From NCBI RefSeq assembly GCF_000759025.1, contig NZ_JPOS01000010.1, positions 244,233 to 308,232 on the forward strand: a stretch of 64,000 nt of DNA. The letters run 5' to 3'. The notes below the pieces were generated by a model. That model was not told the origin of the DNA. It made no database searches and was given only the letters and a program-made list of their open reading frames with translations. Source of the DNA: Phaeodactylibacter xiamenensis (GTDB lineage Bacteria > Bacteroidota > Bacteroidia > Chitinophagales > Saprospiraceae). Both the position numbers and the translations under genes were made by a program. Positions 47,992 through 56,047 of the stretch are shown here, one piece after another. Position 1 is the stretch's first letter. Each line of letters opens with the position of its first letter.

Positions 47992-49605
47992 ATGAAAACG
48001 CTCTGCCTTCTCCTTCTGTTTGGCCCGGTGCTGGCCTTTTCCCAAACCTGGCCCCTGCTCCGGACTGTGGATGGGGACAACTTTGAGTCCGTGGACGCCC
48101 TGCTGCCCCTGCAGAACGGGGAGACTATCATCGCCGGGACTTACTTTGGCTCTTCTGCTTTCCCGGATGGCACACCAAGCTCCGGAAAAGCAGACCTGTT
48201 TTTGGCAGGTTACGATGCAAATGGCGATCTGAACTGGTTTCTGGAAGGCGGCGATCAGGAAAACGAAACGGTAAGTGGGCTGGCCGAACTCCCGAATGGC
48301 GATATCGCAATAGCCGGCAGCTACTGGTTCAGCCTTCCGCTAGGCGATACGATCCTTACTACCGGTAGCAGCGTGCGATCCTTATTTGTGGCTCGGTTCA
48401 CACCACAAGGCCATCTGGTTTGGGCAAAGCGCCTGAGTGGTGACGGGCTGAAAGACATCGCCGATGTGGGAGTCCTGCCTGACAGCTCAATCGTCATCGC
48501 AGGTTTTTTCAGAAATACGCTGGAGCTTGGAGACAGCACGCTTGTGACCGAAGCCGAACCGGGCAGCACCTCGCTTTTTGTTGCGGCCTATGCTCCCGAT
48601 GGCCAACTGCGCTGGGTGACTCAGGCCGGAGGGGAAGATGACCTGCGCATTACAGCCATGGCAGTCGACCCGGAAGGACAAATCGGCGTGGGCGGCAATT
48701 TCAACGGCGTTTCTCAACTGGCTGGCACTACGCTCGATGCCGGCTTTTTCAATCAGGATGTGTTTCTTGCAGCCTTCTCCCCTACCGGCATACCGCTCTG
48801 GGCACGTGACCTGGGGGGCGTAATCGACGACAACCTTCAGGACGTTGCCATTGACACCGCCGGAAACCTCTACGCTACCGGCAACATTATCGGCGTCATG
48901 AACCTGTCTGAGGAGATCAGCATCGAAAGTAGCAATGGCAACGACGACTGCTTCCTGGTCAAATACAGTGCTGATGGCACACCACTCTGGGGCAGGGCCC
49001 TCGGCGGCCCCGATGTGCAGGACGGGCTAAGTGTTGCGGTACAACGCGACTTCGTGGTCATTGGTGGCGGTTTTCAGGGGAGCATTGGCTGGGATGGGCT
49101 GAGCGCTGACGTCGGCGAGGATGGCATCATCTGGGGGCTGATTGCCGCTTTTACACCTGATGGCGATGCCCGGTGGCTGCGTACACTGCCCACCAATGAC
49201 TTTGGCCTGATCGAGTGCCTGGCTTTCTCCAGTGATCAGCAATTATACGCCGGGGGCAGTTTTGGAAATACAGGCGCTTTCAACGGTGAAACGATCCCGA
49301 GCGATGGCCCTAATAGTGGATTCTGGGGTCGGCTGAGCGACCTTTTATCTCCGATCCCAATGGACGCAGAAGCGGAGGCCACCCCGATCGTGGCATTCCC
49401 CAACCCTACGAAAGGCGAGGTACAGTTGACAAATATCCCTATGGAGGCTACGGTTTCTATCTTCAACGCCATGGGGCAGTGCGTTCAGCCCTCCGCTCCC
49501 GCAAACAGACCGGTCGACCTCTCCCATTTGCCGGAAGGCTGGTATGTACTGCGGGTAAAAAATGAACTTGGGGCAATCCGCACGTTAAGGGTACTGAAGC
49601 AGTAA
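47992..49605 (+). CDS. T9SS-sorted beta-propeller (SBBP-like) protein
   Basis: Signal peptide 'MKTLCLLLLFGPVLAFSQTWP'; repeats 'DLFLAGYDANGDLNWFLEGGDQENE'; C-term 'IVAFPNPTKGEVQLTNIPMEATVSIFNAMGQCV...LPEGWYVLRVKNE'. Start moved from 47764, which would overlap the divergent gene. Confidence 0.85.
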   Translation: MKTLCLLLLFGPVLAFSQTWPLLRTVDGDNFESVDALLPLQNGETIIAGTYFGSSAFPDGTPSSGKADLFLAGYDANGDLNWFLEGGDQENETVSGLAELPNGDIAIAGSYWFSLPLGDTILTTGSSVRSLFVARFTPQGHLVWAKRLSGDGLKDIADVGVLPDSSIVIAGFFRNTLELGDSTLVTEAEPGSTSLFVAAYAPDGQLRWVTQAGGEDDLRITAMAVDPEGQIGVGGNFNGVSQLAGTTLDAGFFNQDVFLAAFSPTGIPLWARDLGGVIDDNLQDVAIDTAGNLYATGNIIGVMNLSEEISIESSNGNDDCFLVKYSADGTPLWGRALGGPDVQDGLSVAVQRDFVVIGGGFQGSIGWDGLSADVGEDGIIWGLIAAFTPDGDARWLRTLPTNDFGLIECLAFSSDQQLYAGGSFGNTGAFNGETIPSDGPNSGFWGRLSDLLSPIPMDAEAEATPIVAFPNPTKGEVQLTNIPMEATVSIFNAMGQCVQPSAPANRPVDLSHLPEGWYVLRVKNELGAIRTLRVLKQ

Positions 49606-49606
49606 G

Positions 49607-50293
49607 TTAAAGCAATTTCTTTTTCGACTTGGTGACATTCGGCGGCTTGAGGTAAAAAGGACTGTAGTAGGCCACATTTTCAAACTGTTCCGCTTCATAC
49701 CGCTGCAGGGCAAGTGGGATCAGGTGCGCAGCCGAACAAACCACCGGGCTGTAGACGATTCCGGATGCCGGGAGTATCTTTTTGCATTTTTCTGCGCCGT
49801 TACCGGAAAGGATCAATGGGATGCCCTTGTCCAACTCCTCCTGAAAGGTATCCGCTGCCACGATAAGGGGGGCCGCTTCAGTGAGCTGTTCATTGGTGGC
49901 ATCAAAGCGAGCCGTGTAGACCTCCATGCGGCGGGCATCAATCATGGGCAGATAGAGCCCTTCTTCCCGTTCCATGTTCAGGCTGGCCAGGGCGAGGGAC
50001 TGCAAAGTGTCTACCGCAATCAGAGGCTTATCCAGCGTGTAGCAGATGCCTTTGGCAGTTGAAGTACCTACACGCAGGGATGTATAGGACCCCGGCCCGC
50101 TGCTCACACTAACCGCATCCAATTCTGACAGGGAGAAGCGGGCCTGTCCGAGCACCGATTGGATCAGGAGGGTAATCTGCGCCGCGTGCTGCCGGACACC
50201 ATCTGCCGTTTGTATGCTGAGCAATTCCAACCCATCACTGACTGCGATGGAGCAGATATCTGTCGCCGTTTCTATGTGGAGTATTCTAGCCAT
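49607..50293 (-). CDS. tsaB: tRNA threonylcarbamoyladenosine biosynthesis protein TsaB
   Basis: 'MARILHIETATDICSIAVSDG', 'SELDAVSVSSGPGSYTSLRVGTSTAKGICYTLDKPLIAVDTLQSLA', 'MIDARRMEVYTARFD'. Confidence 0.93.
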   Translation of the reverse strand: MARILHIETATDICSIAVSDGLELLSIQTADGVRQHAAQITLLIQSVLGQARFSLSELDAVSVSSGPGSYTSLRVGTSTAKGICYTLDKPLIAVDTLQSLALASLNMEREEGLYLPMIDARRMEVYTARFDATNEQLTEAAPLIVAADTFQEELDKGIPLILSGNGAEKCKKILPASGIVYSPVVCSAAHLIPLALQRYEAEQFENVAYYSPFYLKPPNVTKSKKKLL

Positions 50294-50373
50294 ATTGACG
50301 TGCAAAAGTAAGAAAGCCCGGGCAGGGAACTTAAATTCCACTCCTTTTTGTTTTCTCTGTGCGGCACAGGTGT

Positions 50374-50381
50374 TAACTTTG
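50374..50381 (+). promoter_or_regulatory. -7 box TAACTTTG upstream of prfA
   Basis: TAnnTTTG match with a TTTTG stretch upstream (spacing not perfect). Confidence 0.4.
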
Positions 50382-50506
50382 CTGTCCAAATTGAAGCAGA
50401 ATGAACCTCATCAACAGCATTCCGTATCAGTTCATGTAGCGTAGTGTACCGCACTACCCCCTCTCTTTTTTTTCTTTTCCACCCTCTTTAACAAACGACA
50501 AGAATC

Positions 50507-51592
50507 ATGCTGGATAAGCTCGAAGCCATAAAAGACCGTTACCTCTACCTGGAAGAACAGATGGCCGACCCGGACGTCATTTCCGATATGGACCGCTACA
50601 CCAAAATCGGTAAGGAATATAAAGACCTCAAGTCCATCGTGGAAGCCCACGACGCCTACGCGGAGTTGCTCGGCAATATCGATACCGCCCAGGAAATGAT
50701 CAAAGAAGAAGATAGCGAAATGCGGGAAATGGCTAAGATGGAGCTGGAAGAGCTCCTGCCACAAAGGGAAGAAATGGAAGAGAAAATCAAAATGCTCCTC
50801 ATCCCAAAAGACCCGGAAGACACCAAGGATGTGATCTTCGAAATCCGCTCCGGTACGGGGGGGGACGAAGCCAGCCTGTTTGCCGGCGATCTCTACCGTA
50901 TGTATTCCCGTTATTTTGACACCAAAGGGCTCAAGACAGAAACCGTTAGTGTTAACGAAGGTACCGTGGGCGGCTACAACAAAATCGTCCTGGAAGTCAG
51001 TGGTGAAGATGTGTACGGTTTGCTGAAGTTCGAATCCGGTGCCCACCGGGTACAGCGCATTCCCCAAACAGAGTCTCAGGGCCGGGTGCATACGTCTGCC
51101 GCCACTGTGGTCGTGATGCCCAAGCTGGAAATGGAAGATGTAGACATCAACAAAGCCGACCTGAAAATCGACACATACCGGTCCAGTGGCGCGGGTGGGC
51201 AGCACGTCAACAAAACAGAATCTGCGGTACGGATTACCCACCTGCCTACCGGTATTGTCTCGGAAAGCCAGGACGGGCGCTCCCAGATCAAGAACCGCGA
51301 AATTGCCCTGAACCGCCTGTACGTAAAGATTATGGAAGTCCGTCGGCAGGAGTACGAATCCGAGCAGGCCGCCAAGCGGAAATCTCTCGTTGGCTCGGGC
51401 GACCGGGCGGGTAAAATCCGTACCTACAACTACCCGCAAAACCGCGTCACCGACCACCGCCTCGAAGGGGAGCACAAGAACTTCCCATTGCAGACCATCA
51501 TTGAAGGCGACCTCGACCCCATCATCGAGCAGCTGAAGGTGACGGAAAATGCCGAGCGCATGAAGGAAGGGGCGGATGCACAAATCAATTAA
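50507..51592 (+). CDS. prfA: Peptide chain release factor 1
   Basis: 'RSSGAGGQHVNKTESAVRITHLPTGIVSESQDGRSQIKNREIALNRLYVKI' and 'KIRTYNYPQNRVTDHRL'. Confidence 0.95.
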   Translation: MLDKLEAIKDRYLYLEEQMADPDVISDMDRYTKIGKEYKDLKSIVEAHDAYAELLGNIDTAQEMIKEEDSEMREMAKMELEELLPQREEMEEKIKMLLIPKDPEDTKDVIFEIRSGTGGDEASLFAGDLYRMYSRYFDTKGLKTETVSVNEGTVGGYNKIVLEVSGEDVYGLLKFESGAHRVQRIPQTESQGRVHTSAATVVVMPKLEMEDVDINKADLKIDTYRSSGAGGQHVNKTESAVRITHLPTGIVSESQDGRSQIKNREIALNRLYVKIMEVRRQEYESEQAAKRKSLVGSGDRAGKIRTYNYPQNRVTDHRLEGEHKNFPLQTIIEGDLDPIIEQLKVTENAERMKEGADAQIN

Positions 51593-51626
51593 ATACATTT
51601 TGAGTTAAAATCTATTTTATTTAAAC

Positions 51627-51664
51627 AGGTTTTGTATTTTTGGGGCAGACGTAATCTCTGTACT
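51627..51664 (+). promoter_or_regulatory. Leader/promoter conserved upstream of Rpn copy 1
   Basis: AGGTTTTGTATTTTTGGGGCAGACGTAATCTCTGTACT|ATGCCC; contains TATTTTTG (TAnnTTTG). Confidence 0.6.
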
Positions 51665-52720
51665 ATGCCCCAAAATCTAAATATCTATCAGCCGGACGAC
51701 CGCTTTTTCAAGTCGGCTATGAGCGACCCGGAGGTGGTCAAAGCTTACCTTCAGCATTTCTATCCTAAAATTGCAGCTATTGCAGATCTTGCAAGCTTGA
51801 AGCTGGAAAACAGTGTCAGCCTGCGCCCCAGCCTGAAGCGATTCGAGGCGGACGTTATTTACCGCTGCCGGTTTCAGGGAGAGACTGATGGCTACTTCTA
51901 TTTTTGTTTGCTATTTGAGCATAAGTCCAAGCCCGATAAGTATGTTGCGGTGCAGGTTGGTCTATACCTTATGGAACTCCTGTCCAGCATGGTGAAAAAA
52001 CAGGGCCGGGAATTGGAGCCCGTACTGCCCCTCATTTTTTATAACGGTAAGGAAAAATGGATGCCGCAAACGCTGAGCGAGCTATTTCAGGGGCATCCGC
52101 ATTACGCTGTTTTGGAACCCTATATCCCTAATTTCCGTTTTTTATTTCAGGATGCTACGCGCCTTAGCCCGGAGGAGCTATTGCGGCTCGACCTGAGCTA
52201 TTTCCGCAGCGTACTGATGTCGATGGCTTTCCGGCACCGGCAGCACTTGATATTCAAGTACCTTCAGCTTATCTTTGAAGGGACGGACGGGAAAGAAAAG
52301 ATTATCGCAGTGACGACCTACATCCTGGGGGTGGCAGAGCGTTCGGAAGAAGAGTTCCTAAAGCAGATCCAAGACACAACATTCACGATAAAACCAGAAG
52401 TCATGAGTACTTTGGAGCAAATTTTGGAGAGAGGCCGAAAAGAAGGATTAGAGAAAGGCATGGACAGGGGGGCATACAAAAATAGCATTTTCAACCTGCT
52501 CAAAACTGCGGTACATTTCCCAGACTGGACTGCCGCGAAATTATCAGACTTCACAGAGCTGAGCCTGGAGGTGGTGACCACATTCCTGTCCGTCAAATCA
52601 CAGGGAGATGCTTTTGCGCTAAAAAAGCACGTCCTTCAGGACTTGCTGGCTGACATCCCGCTGAACGCGGAAGATGAGCAGAAGCTGGACCGGTTGATCG
52701 GGCAGTTGACCGGGGTATAA
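51665..52720 (+). CDS. Rpn-family (PD-(D/E)XK, recombination-promoting nuclease/putative transposase) protein, copy 1
   Basis: 'YQPDDRFFKSAMSDPEVVKAYLQHFYP...FEADVIYRCRF...YFYFCLLFEHKSKPDKYVAVQVGLYLMELL', 'PLIFYNGKEKW'. Confidence 0.9.
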   Translation: MPQNLNIYQPDDRFFKSAMSDPEVVKAYLQHFYPKIAAIADLASLKLENSVSLRPSLKRFEADVIYRCRFQGETDGYFYFCLLFEHKSKPDKYVAVQVGLYLMELLSSMVKKQGRELEPVLPLIFYNGKEKWMPQTLSELFQGHPHYAVLEPYIPNFRFLFQDATRLSPEELLRLDLSYFRSVLMSMAFRHRQHLIFKYLQLIFEGTDGKEKIIAVTTYILGVAERSEEEFLKQIQDTTFTIKPEVMSTLEQILERGRKEGLEKGMDRGAYKNSIFNLLKTAVHFPDWTAAKLSDFTELSLEVVTTFLSVKSQGDAFALKKHVLQDLLADIPLNAEDEQKLDRLIGQLTGV

Positions 52721-52863
52721 ACCCGGGCATAAAGGCTTAGCTGCAACAGCCTCTTTACCTATCTGATAGAACTTATTGCGCTCCCTGCGGAGTCTGGCTC
52801 TGATACCTTCGGCTACTCAAAGAGCGAGTAGCATACCTAATAACCCGAAAAAAACGGCCAAAC

Positions 52864-52878
52864 GACTTCGTAGAAGTC
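52864..52878. repeat. Palindrome GACTTCGTAGAAGTC (copy 3, reverse complement of the 13.1-kb copies)
   Basis: Exact reverse complement of GACTTCTACGAAGTC. Confidence 0.8.
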
Positions 52879-52910
52879 ACATCTTGATCTTTCAGGCACT
52901 CAATGCAGCT

Positions 52911-52954
52911 CGACTCCGTAGAACCTGTCTACCCGGCGCAGGCAGGTAGAGTCG
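52911..52954. repeat. Degenerate palindromic repeat/hairpin between the Rpn genes
   Basis: CGACTC ... GAGTCG with internal CTACC/GGTAG; starts with GACTCCGTAGAA, a variant of GACTTCGTAGAA. Confidence 0.5.
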
Positions 52955-53207
52955 CATGTTTTCCAACCAAGCCAGAAATAACGCTCCATCCACACCCACC
53001 ACAAGCCTAAAAAACAACAATGTTTTAACGCAGCAACCTTGACATCCACAAATAAAAATCTTTTCTCTCCGGGTGCACCCACCGCTCGACATAGTTTCAC
53101 AACGAAGTCGATGCCTTCACCCGGCGCACTTAAAAACGAAACAGTTCATTCCTGTACGATCGGGTTGATTGAATTTATTTGTTTAAATTATTTTGGACCC
53201 TATTACA

Positions 53208-53243
53208 AGGTTTTGTATCTTAAGGGCGCTTAATCTCTATACC
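53208..53243 (+). promoter_or_regulatory. Leader/promoter conserved upstream of Rpn copy 2
   Basis: AGGTTTTGTATCTTAAGGGCGCTTAATCTCTATACC|ATGCCC, closely matching the copy-1 leader. Confidence 0.6.
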
Positions 53244-54320
53244 ATGCCCTCGAGACCCAAAATACATCAACCCGATGACCGCTTTTTCCGCCACGCTATG
53301 AGCAAGCCGGAGGTAGCAAAGCGGTATATTGAGCACTTCTATCCGGATATTGCCAGCATCACCGACCTCGGGAGCCTGAAGCTGGAAGGCAGCCTCAGCA
53401 TTCAGCCCAACCTAAGAGAATTCCAAGCCGATGTCATCTACCGCTGCCGCCTCCAACAAGACGGGGAGAAGCATCTGTACTTTTGCCTGCTGCTTGAGCA
53501 CAAATCACAGCCCGATAAATACGTGTCCGTGCAGGTCGGGCTATACATCATGGAGCTCATGCTGCGCTCCGTAAAAGAAGCCGGGCGGGAACTGGAGCTG
53601 GTGCTCCCCATCATATTCTATAACGGGAAAGAAAAATGGCAGCCCCTGACGCTCGCAGAGCTTTTTGCCGGCCATCCGCAGCTCGGCCTGCTGCAACCCT
53701 ATATCCCGAATTTCAGTTTTGTATTTCAGGACGTCTCGCAGCTCAGCACGAAGGAGCTGCTGCAGCTTGACCTGAGCTTTTTCAGGAGCGCCATCATGGC
53801 GTTATCCTTACGGCATCAGCCCTACTTGATTGTTAAATATCTTAGGCTTATTTTTGAAGGGGCAGACGGCAAGGCCAGCATCAGCGCACTGACCCATTAC
53901 ATCCTCGGAGTGGCAGAGCGCTCCGAACAAGAATTCAAAGCAATCATTGAAAACACGGACCTCGAAATAATACCAGATGTCATGAGCACACTTGAGCAAA
54001 TCCTGACCCGCGGCCGCAAAGAAGGCATGGAAAAAGGCAAACAAAAGGAGCGCATTTTCTACCTTTTGAAGACAGCACTCAAATTTCCGGAAATGTCGGC
54101 CGTTGACCTCGCTGACTTCACTGGGCTGCCTCAGGAAACCGTGCAGGGTTTTATCGATATCACCGCAAAAGGCGACAAAGACAAGCTCCTCAAATATGTG
54201 CAGGAAGAACTGCTTGCCGATATCCCGCTCAATGCAGAAGAAATGGAGAAGCTGCAGGAGCTGGTGGAAAAGCTGCTGGCAGGCACAGACAGGTATGGGT
54301 CGATTCCTAAAATAAGTTGA
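53244..54320 (+). CDS. Rpn-family nuclease/putative transposase protein, copy 2
   Basis: Paralog of copy 1 ('HQPDDRFFRHAMSKPEVAKRYIEHFYPDIASITDLGSLKLEGSLSIQPNLREFQADVIYRCRL...LLEHKSQPDKYVSVQVGLYIMELM'). The last codons overlap an IS-end-like repeat. Confidence 0.9.
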   Translation: MPSRPKIHQPDDRFFRHAMSKPEVAKRYIEHFYPDIASITDLGSLKLEGSLSIQPNLREFQADVIYRCRLQQDGEKHLYFCLLLEHKSQPDKYVSVQVGLYIMELMLRSVKEAGRELELVLPIIFYNGKEKWQPLTLAELFAGHPQLGLLQPYIPNFSFVFQDVSQLSTKELLQLDLSFFRSAIMALSLRHQPYLIVKYLRLIFEGADGKASISALTHYILGVAERSEQEFKAIIENTDLEIIPDVMSTLEQILTRGRKEGMEKGKQKERIFYLLKTALKFPEMSAVDLADFTGLPQETVQGFIDITAKGDKDKLLKYVQEELLADIPLNAEEMEKLQELVEKLLAGTDRYGSIPKIS

Positions 54321-54391
54321 CAGATTATCGGATAAAATCCTGAAAAAGGTTGTCACATAATCTTATTCCTGAATTAGGTTGTCAAAGATAC
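54305..54391 (+). repeat. Three direct degenerate copies of the IS3-element end motif
   Basis: TCCTAAAATAAGTTGACAGATTATC (54305), TCCTGAAAAAGGTTGTCACATAATC (54338), TCCTGAATTAGGTTGTCAAAGATAC (54367). Confidence 0.7.
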
Positions 54392-54534
54392 ATTGTATAG
54401 CTTAAAATTTAGTGAGTGAAGCGGAGAAGGCTCTGCTGAGGAGCACCCTTCGAGGAATAGCTCACTCTTTAAACGCCTGTCAAGGTATAGCCGGCCTCCT
54501 AAAGTGAGGCTGGCTATTATGATAGGCGGCAAAG

Positions 54535-55461
54535 TCATGCCTTCAAAACCTTTGCCGCTTTTGTCTTTTTCTTTCGTTGTTTCCATAGTTTTTTCAATGG
54601 TCCGCTGCCTTTTTCATGAGCTTGCTGCGGAGTCAGCATATTGCAGCTGCGGTGGGGCCTTCGGGTATTGTAAATGTGCACTGCCCTGGTGACCATTTCC
54701 ACAGCGTGCTCAAAGTTGTCAAAGGTGTCTGTAAGGAGCAGCTCATTTTTGATAATCCCATTGAGGCGCTCGCTGACAGGGTTGTCAGAAGCTTTCCCGT
54801 CCTGGGTCATGCTGGGCCCGATCTGGTGGCTGTCCAGAAAGCCTTGGAATAGCCCGCTTTTAAACTGGCTGCCCCGGTCAGAATGGAAAACCAGGCCAAA
54901 GCTAAACTTATAATCCAGTGGAGCCCCTTGTGCAGCCACCGCCATTTTCAGAGCCTCTAGCGTAGCTTGTGCGCTCATGTCCTGCGCTACGGTAAACCCC
55001 ACGATGAGATGGGAGTATTCGTCAACGACAAAGGTGGCGTAGCAATGCCTTCTGCCTTCCCTGAGCCACATATATGTTATGTCTGAGCACCAGAACTCGT
55101 TGGCTCGTTCTACAGGCCCTATTTCCTTTCTCAGGTCTGGCCATATGCTATTGCCGTCACCGTCCGTTAGCTTTGGCCCGCGCTTCCTATGCTTTTTCAC
55201 CAATAGCTTGTTGGCTCTTAGCAGGCTGTAAAGGGCGTCGCGGCCAATTAAAATGCCGGCTTGGCTGGCTAGCATATACTGTAGCTTCTCCGTACCGACC
55301 CGGGGCAGGTCTTTGCGCTGCTCCTTGACAAAGGCCAGTATGTGCCCATGCTTTTCCTGGCGGGTTTCCGCATTGCTTGTGCTTTTATGATAGGCCTGGC
55401 GGGTTTTGCCAAACAGTCTACATAGTTCGTCCAGGCTGACGTTACTATGTACCGCTTTCAT
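54535..55461 (-). CDS. IS3-family transposase OrfB (rve/DDE)
   Basis: 'RANEFWCSDITYMWLREGRRHCYATFVVDEYSHLIVGF', 'FHSDRGSQFKSGLFQGFLDSHQIGPSMTQDGKASDNPVSERLNGIIKNELL', 'YNTRRPHRSCNMLTPQQAH'. Confidence 0.95.
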   Translation of the reverse strand: MKAVHSNVSLDELCRLFGKTRQAYHKSTSNAETRQEKHGHILAFVKEQRKDLPRVGTEKLQYMLASQAGILIGRDALYSLLRANKLLVKKHRKRGPKLTDGDGNSIWPDLRKEIGPVERANEFWCSDITYMWLREGRRHCYATFVVDEYSHLIVGFTVAQDMSAQATLEALKMAVAAQGAPLDYKFSFGLVFHSDRGSQFKSGLFQGFLDSHQIGPSMTQDGKASDNPVSERLNGIIKNELLLTDTFDNFEHAVEMVTRAVHIYNTRRPHRSCNMLTPQQAHEKGSGPLKKLWKQRKKKTKAAKVLKA

Positions 55462-55832
55462 TTCTTCGACCGTTTGGCGCCAGACTTTTTTTCGATTGGC
55501 AGATTGTACTTCTGTTCTGCCAGTTTGATCATCGCCAGGTAAGCTTCGCTGCGCAGGCGTTCCTGTTCAAGCAAACGGCGCACACTGGCAAGCTCGGCCT
55601 CCAGTTCGTCTATGCTCTTTGTCCCTTTAGGTTCATCTGTCATAGCTTGGGGCAATTGTGTGCCTAAAATTTTTTCTTTACGGTCTAGCCAACGGTACAC
55701 AGTCATTTTACCGCCTATCCCGTATTCTTTTGATGCTTGGTTCGCGGTGATCTCGTTGGACAAGATACGCTTTAGCACTTGCTTTTTAAATGCTAAGGAA
55801 TAACCCGTGGGTTTTTGCCTGAAAGTTGTCAC
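55458..55832 (-). CDS. IS3-family transposase OrfA (HTH); GTG start
   Basis: 'YSLAFKKQVLKRILSNEITANQASKEYGIGGKMTVYRWLDRKEKIL'; ATGA overlap with OrfB. Confidence 0.92.
   Translation of the reverse strand: MTTFRQKPTGYSLAFKKQVLKRILSNEITANQASKEYGIGGKMTVYRWLDRKEKILGTQLPQAMTDEPKGTKSIDELEAELASVRRLLEQERLRSEAYLAMIKLAEQKYNLPIEKKSGAKRSKK
55485..55491 (-). promoter_or_regulatory. Programmed -1 frameshift heptamer A_AAA_AAG
   Basis: OrfA codons gaA AAA AAG (55493-55485). The -1 frame continues VWRQTVEEMKAVHSNVSLDEL... into OrfB with no stop. Confidence 0.75.
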
Positions 55833-56047
55833 AATTTTGATGGTTTTGATGTCAACCTATTTCAGGAGATGACCTATCCTGTAAGGTTTGAATGCCCCCA
55901 ATAGAACTTTAGCCTGCTCTGGCAAGTTGATTCTAAAGGACGGAAAAGTCTAAAGAGAAAACGGTCTGGCTTATCGCATGGCGCAGCAGGCGCTATTTCC
56001 GTCAAACTACTTAAGTACCTTCCGTGGTCTAAAACCTACTTCACGTA

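Larger units (their letters stand above)
54338..55867 (-). mobile_element. IS3-family insertion sequence (OrfA + OrfB); boundaries approximate
   Basis: OrfA HTH + OrfB DDE integrase; right inverted end TCCTGAAATAGGTTGACATCAAAAC (55867->55843) matches the left copies. No clean target-site duplication identified. Confidence 0.8.

Noticed and set aside
50432-51598. 388-aa ORF antisense to prfA
   Set aside because: Longer than prfA but lacks recognisable motifs; prfA on the other strand has unmistakable RF1 motifs. Treated as a codon-composition shadow.
51665-54320. Rpn pair considered as a toxin-antitoxin or defence system
   Set aside because: Both genes encode the same nuclease family; no antitoxin-like partner or other defence gene adjacent. 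Reported only as tandem paralogs.
54487-54517. Hairpin atagccggcctc...gaggctggctat downstream of IS3 OrfB
   Set aside because: Good stem but no U-run on the relevant strand; not called as a terminator.
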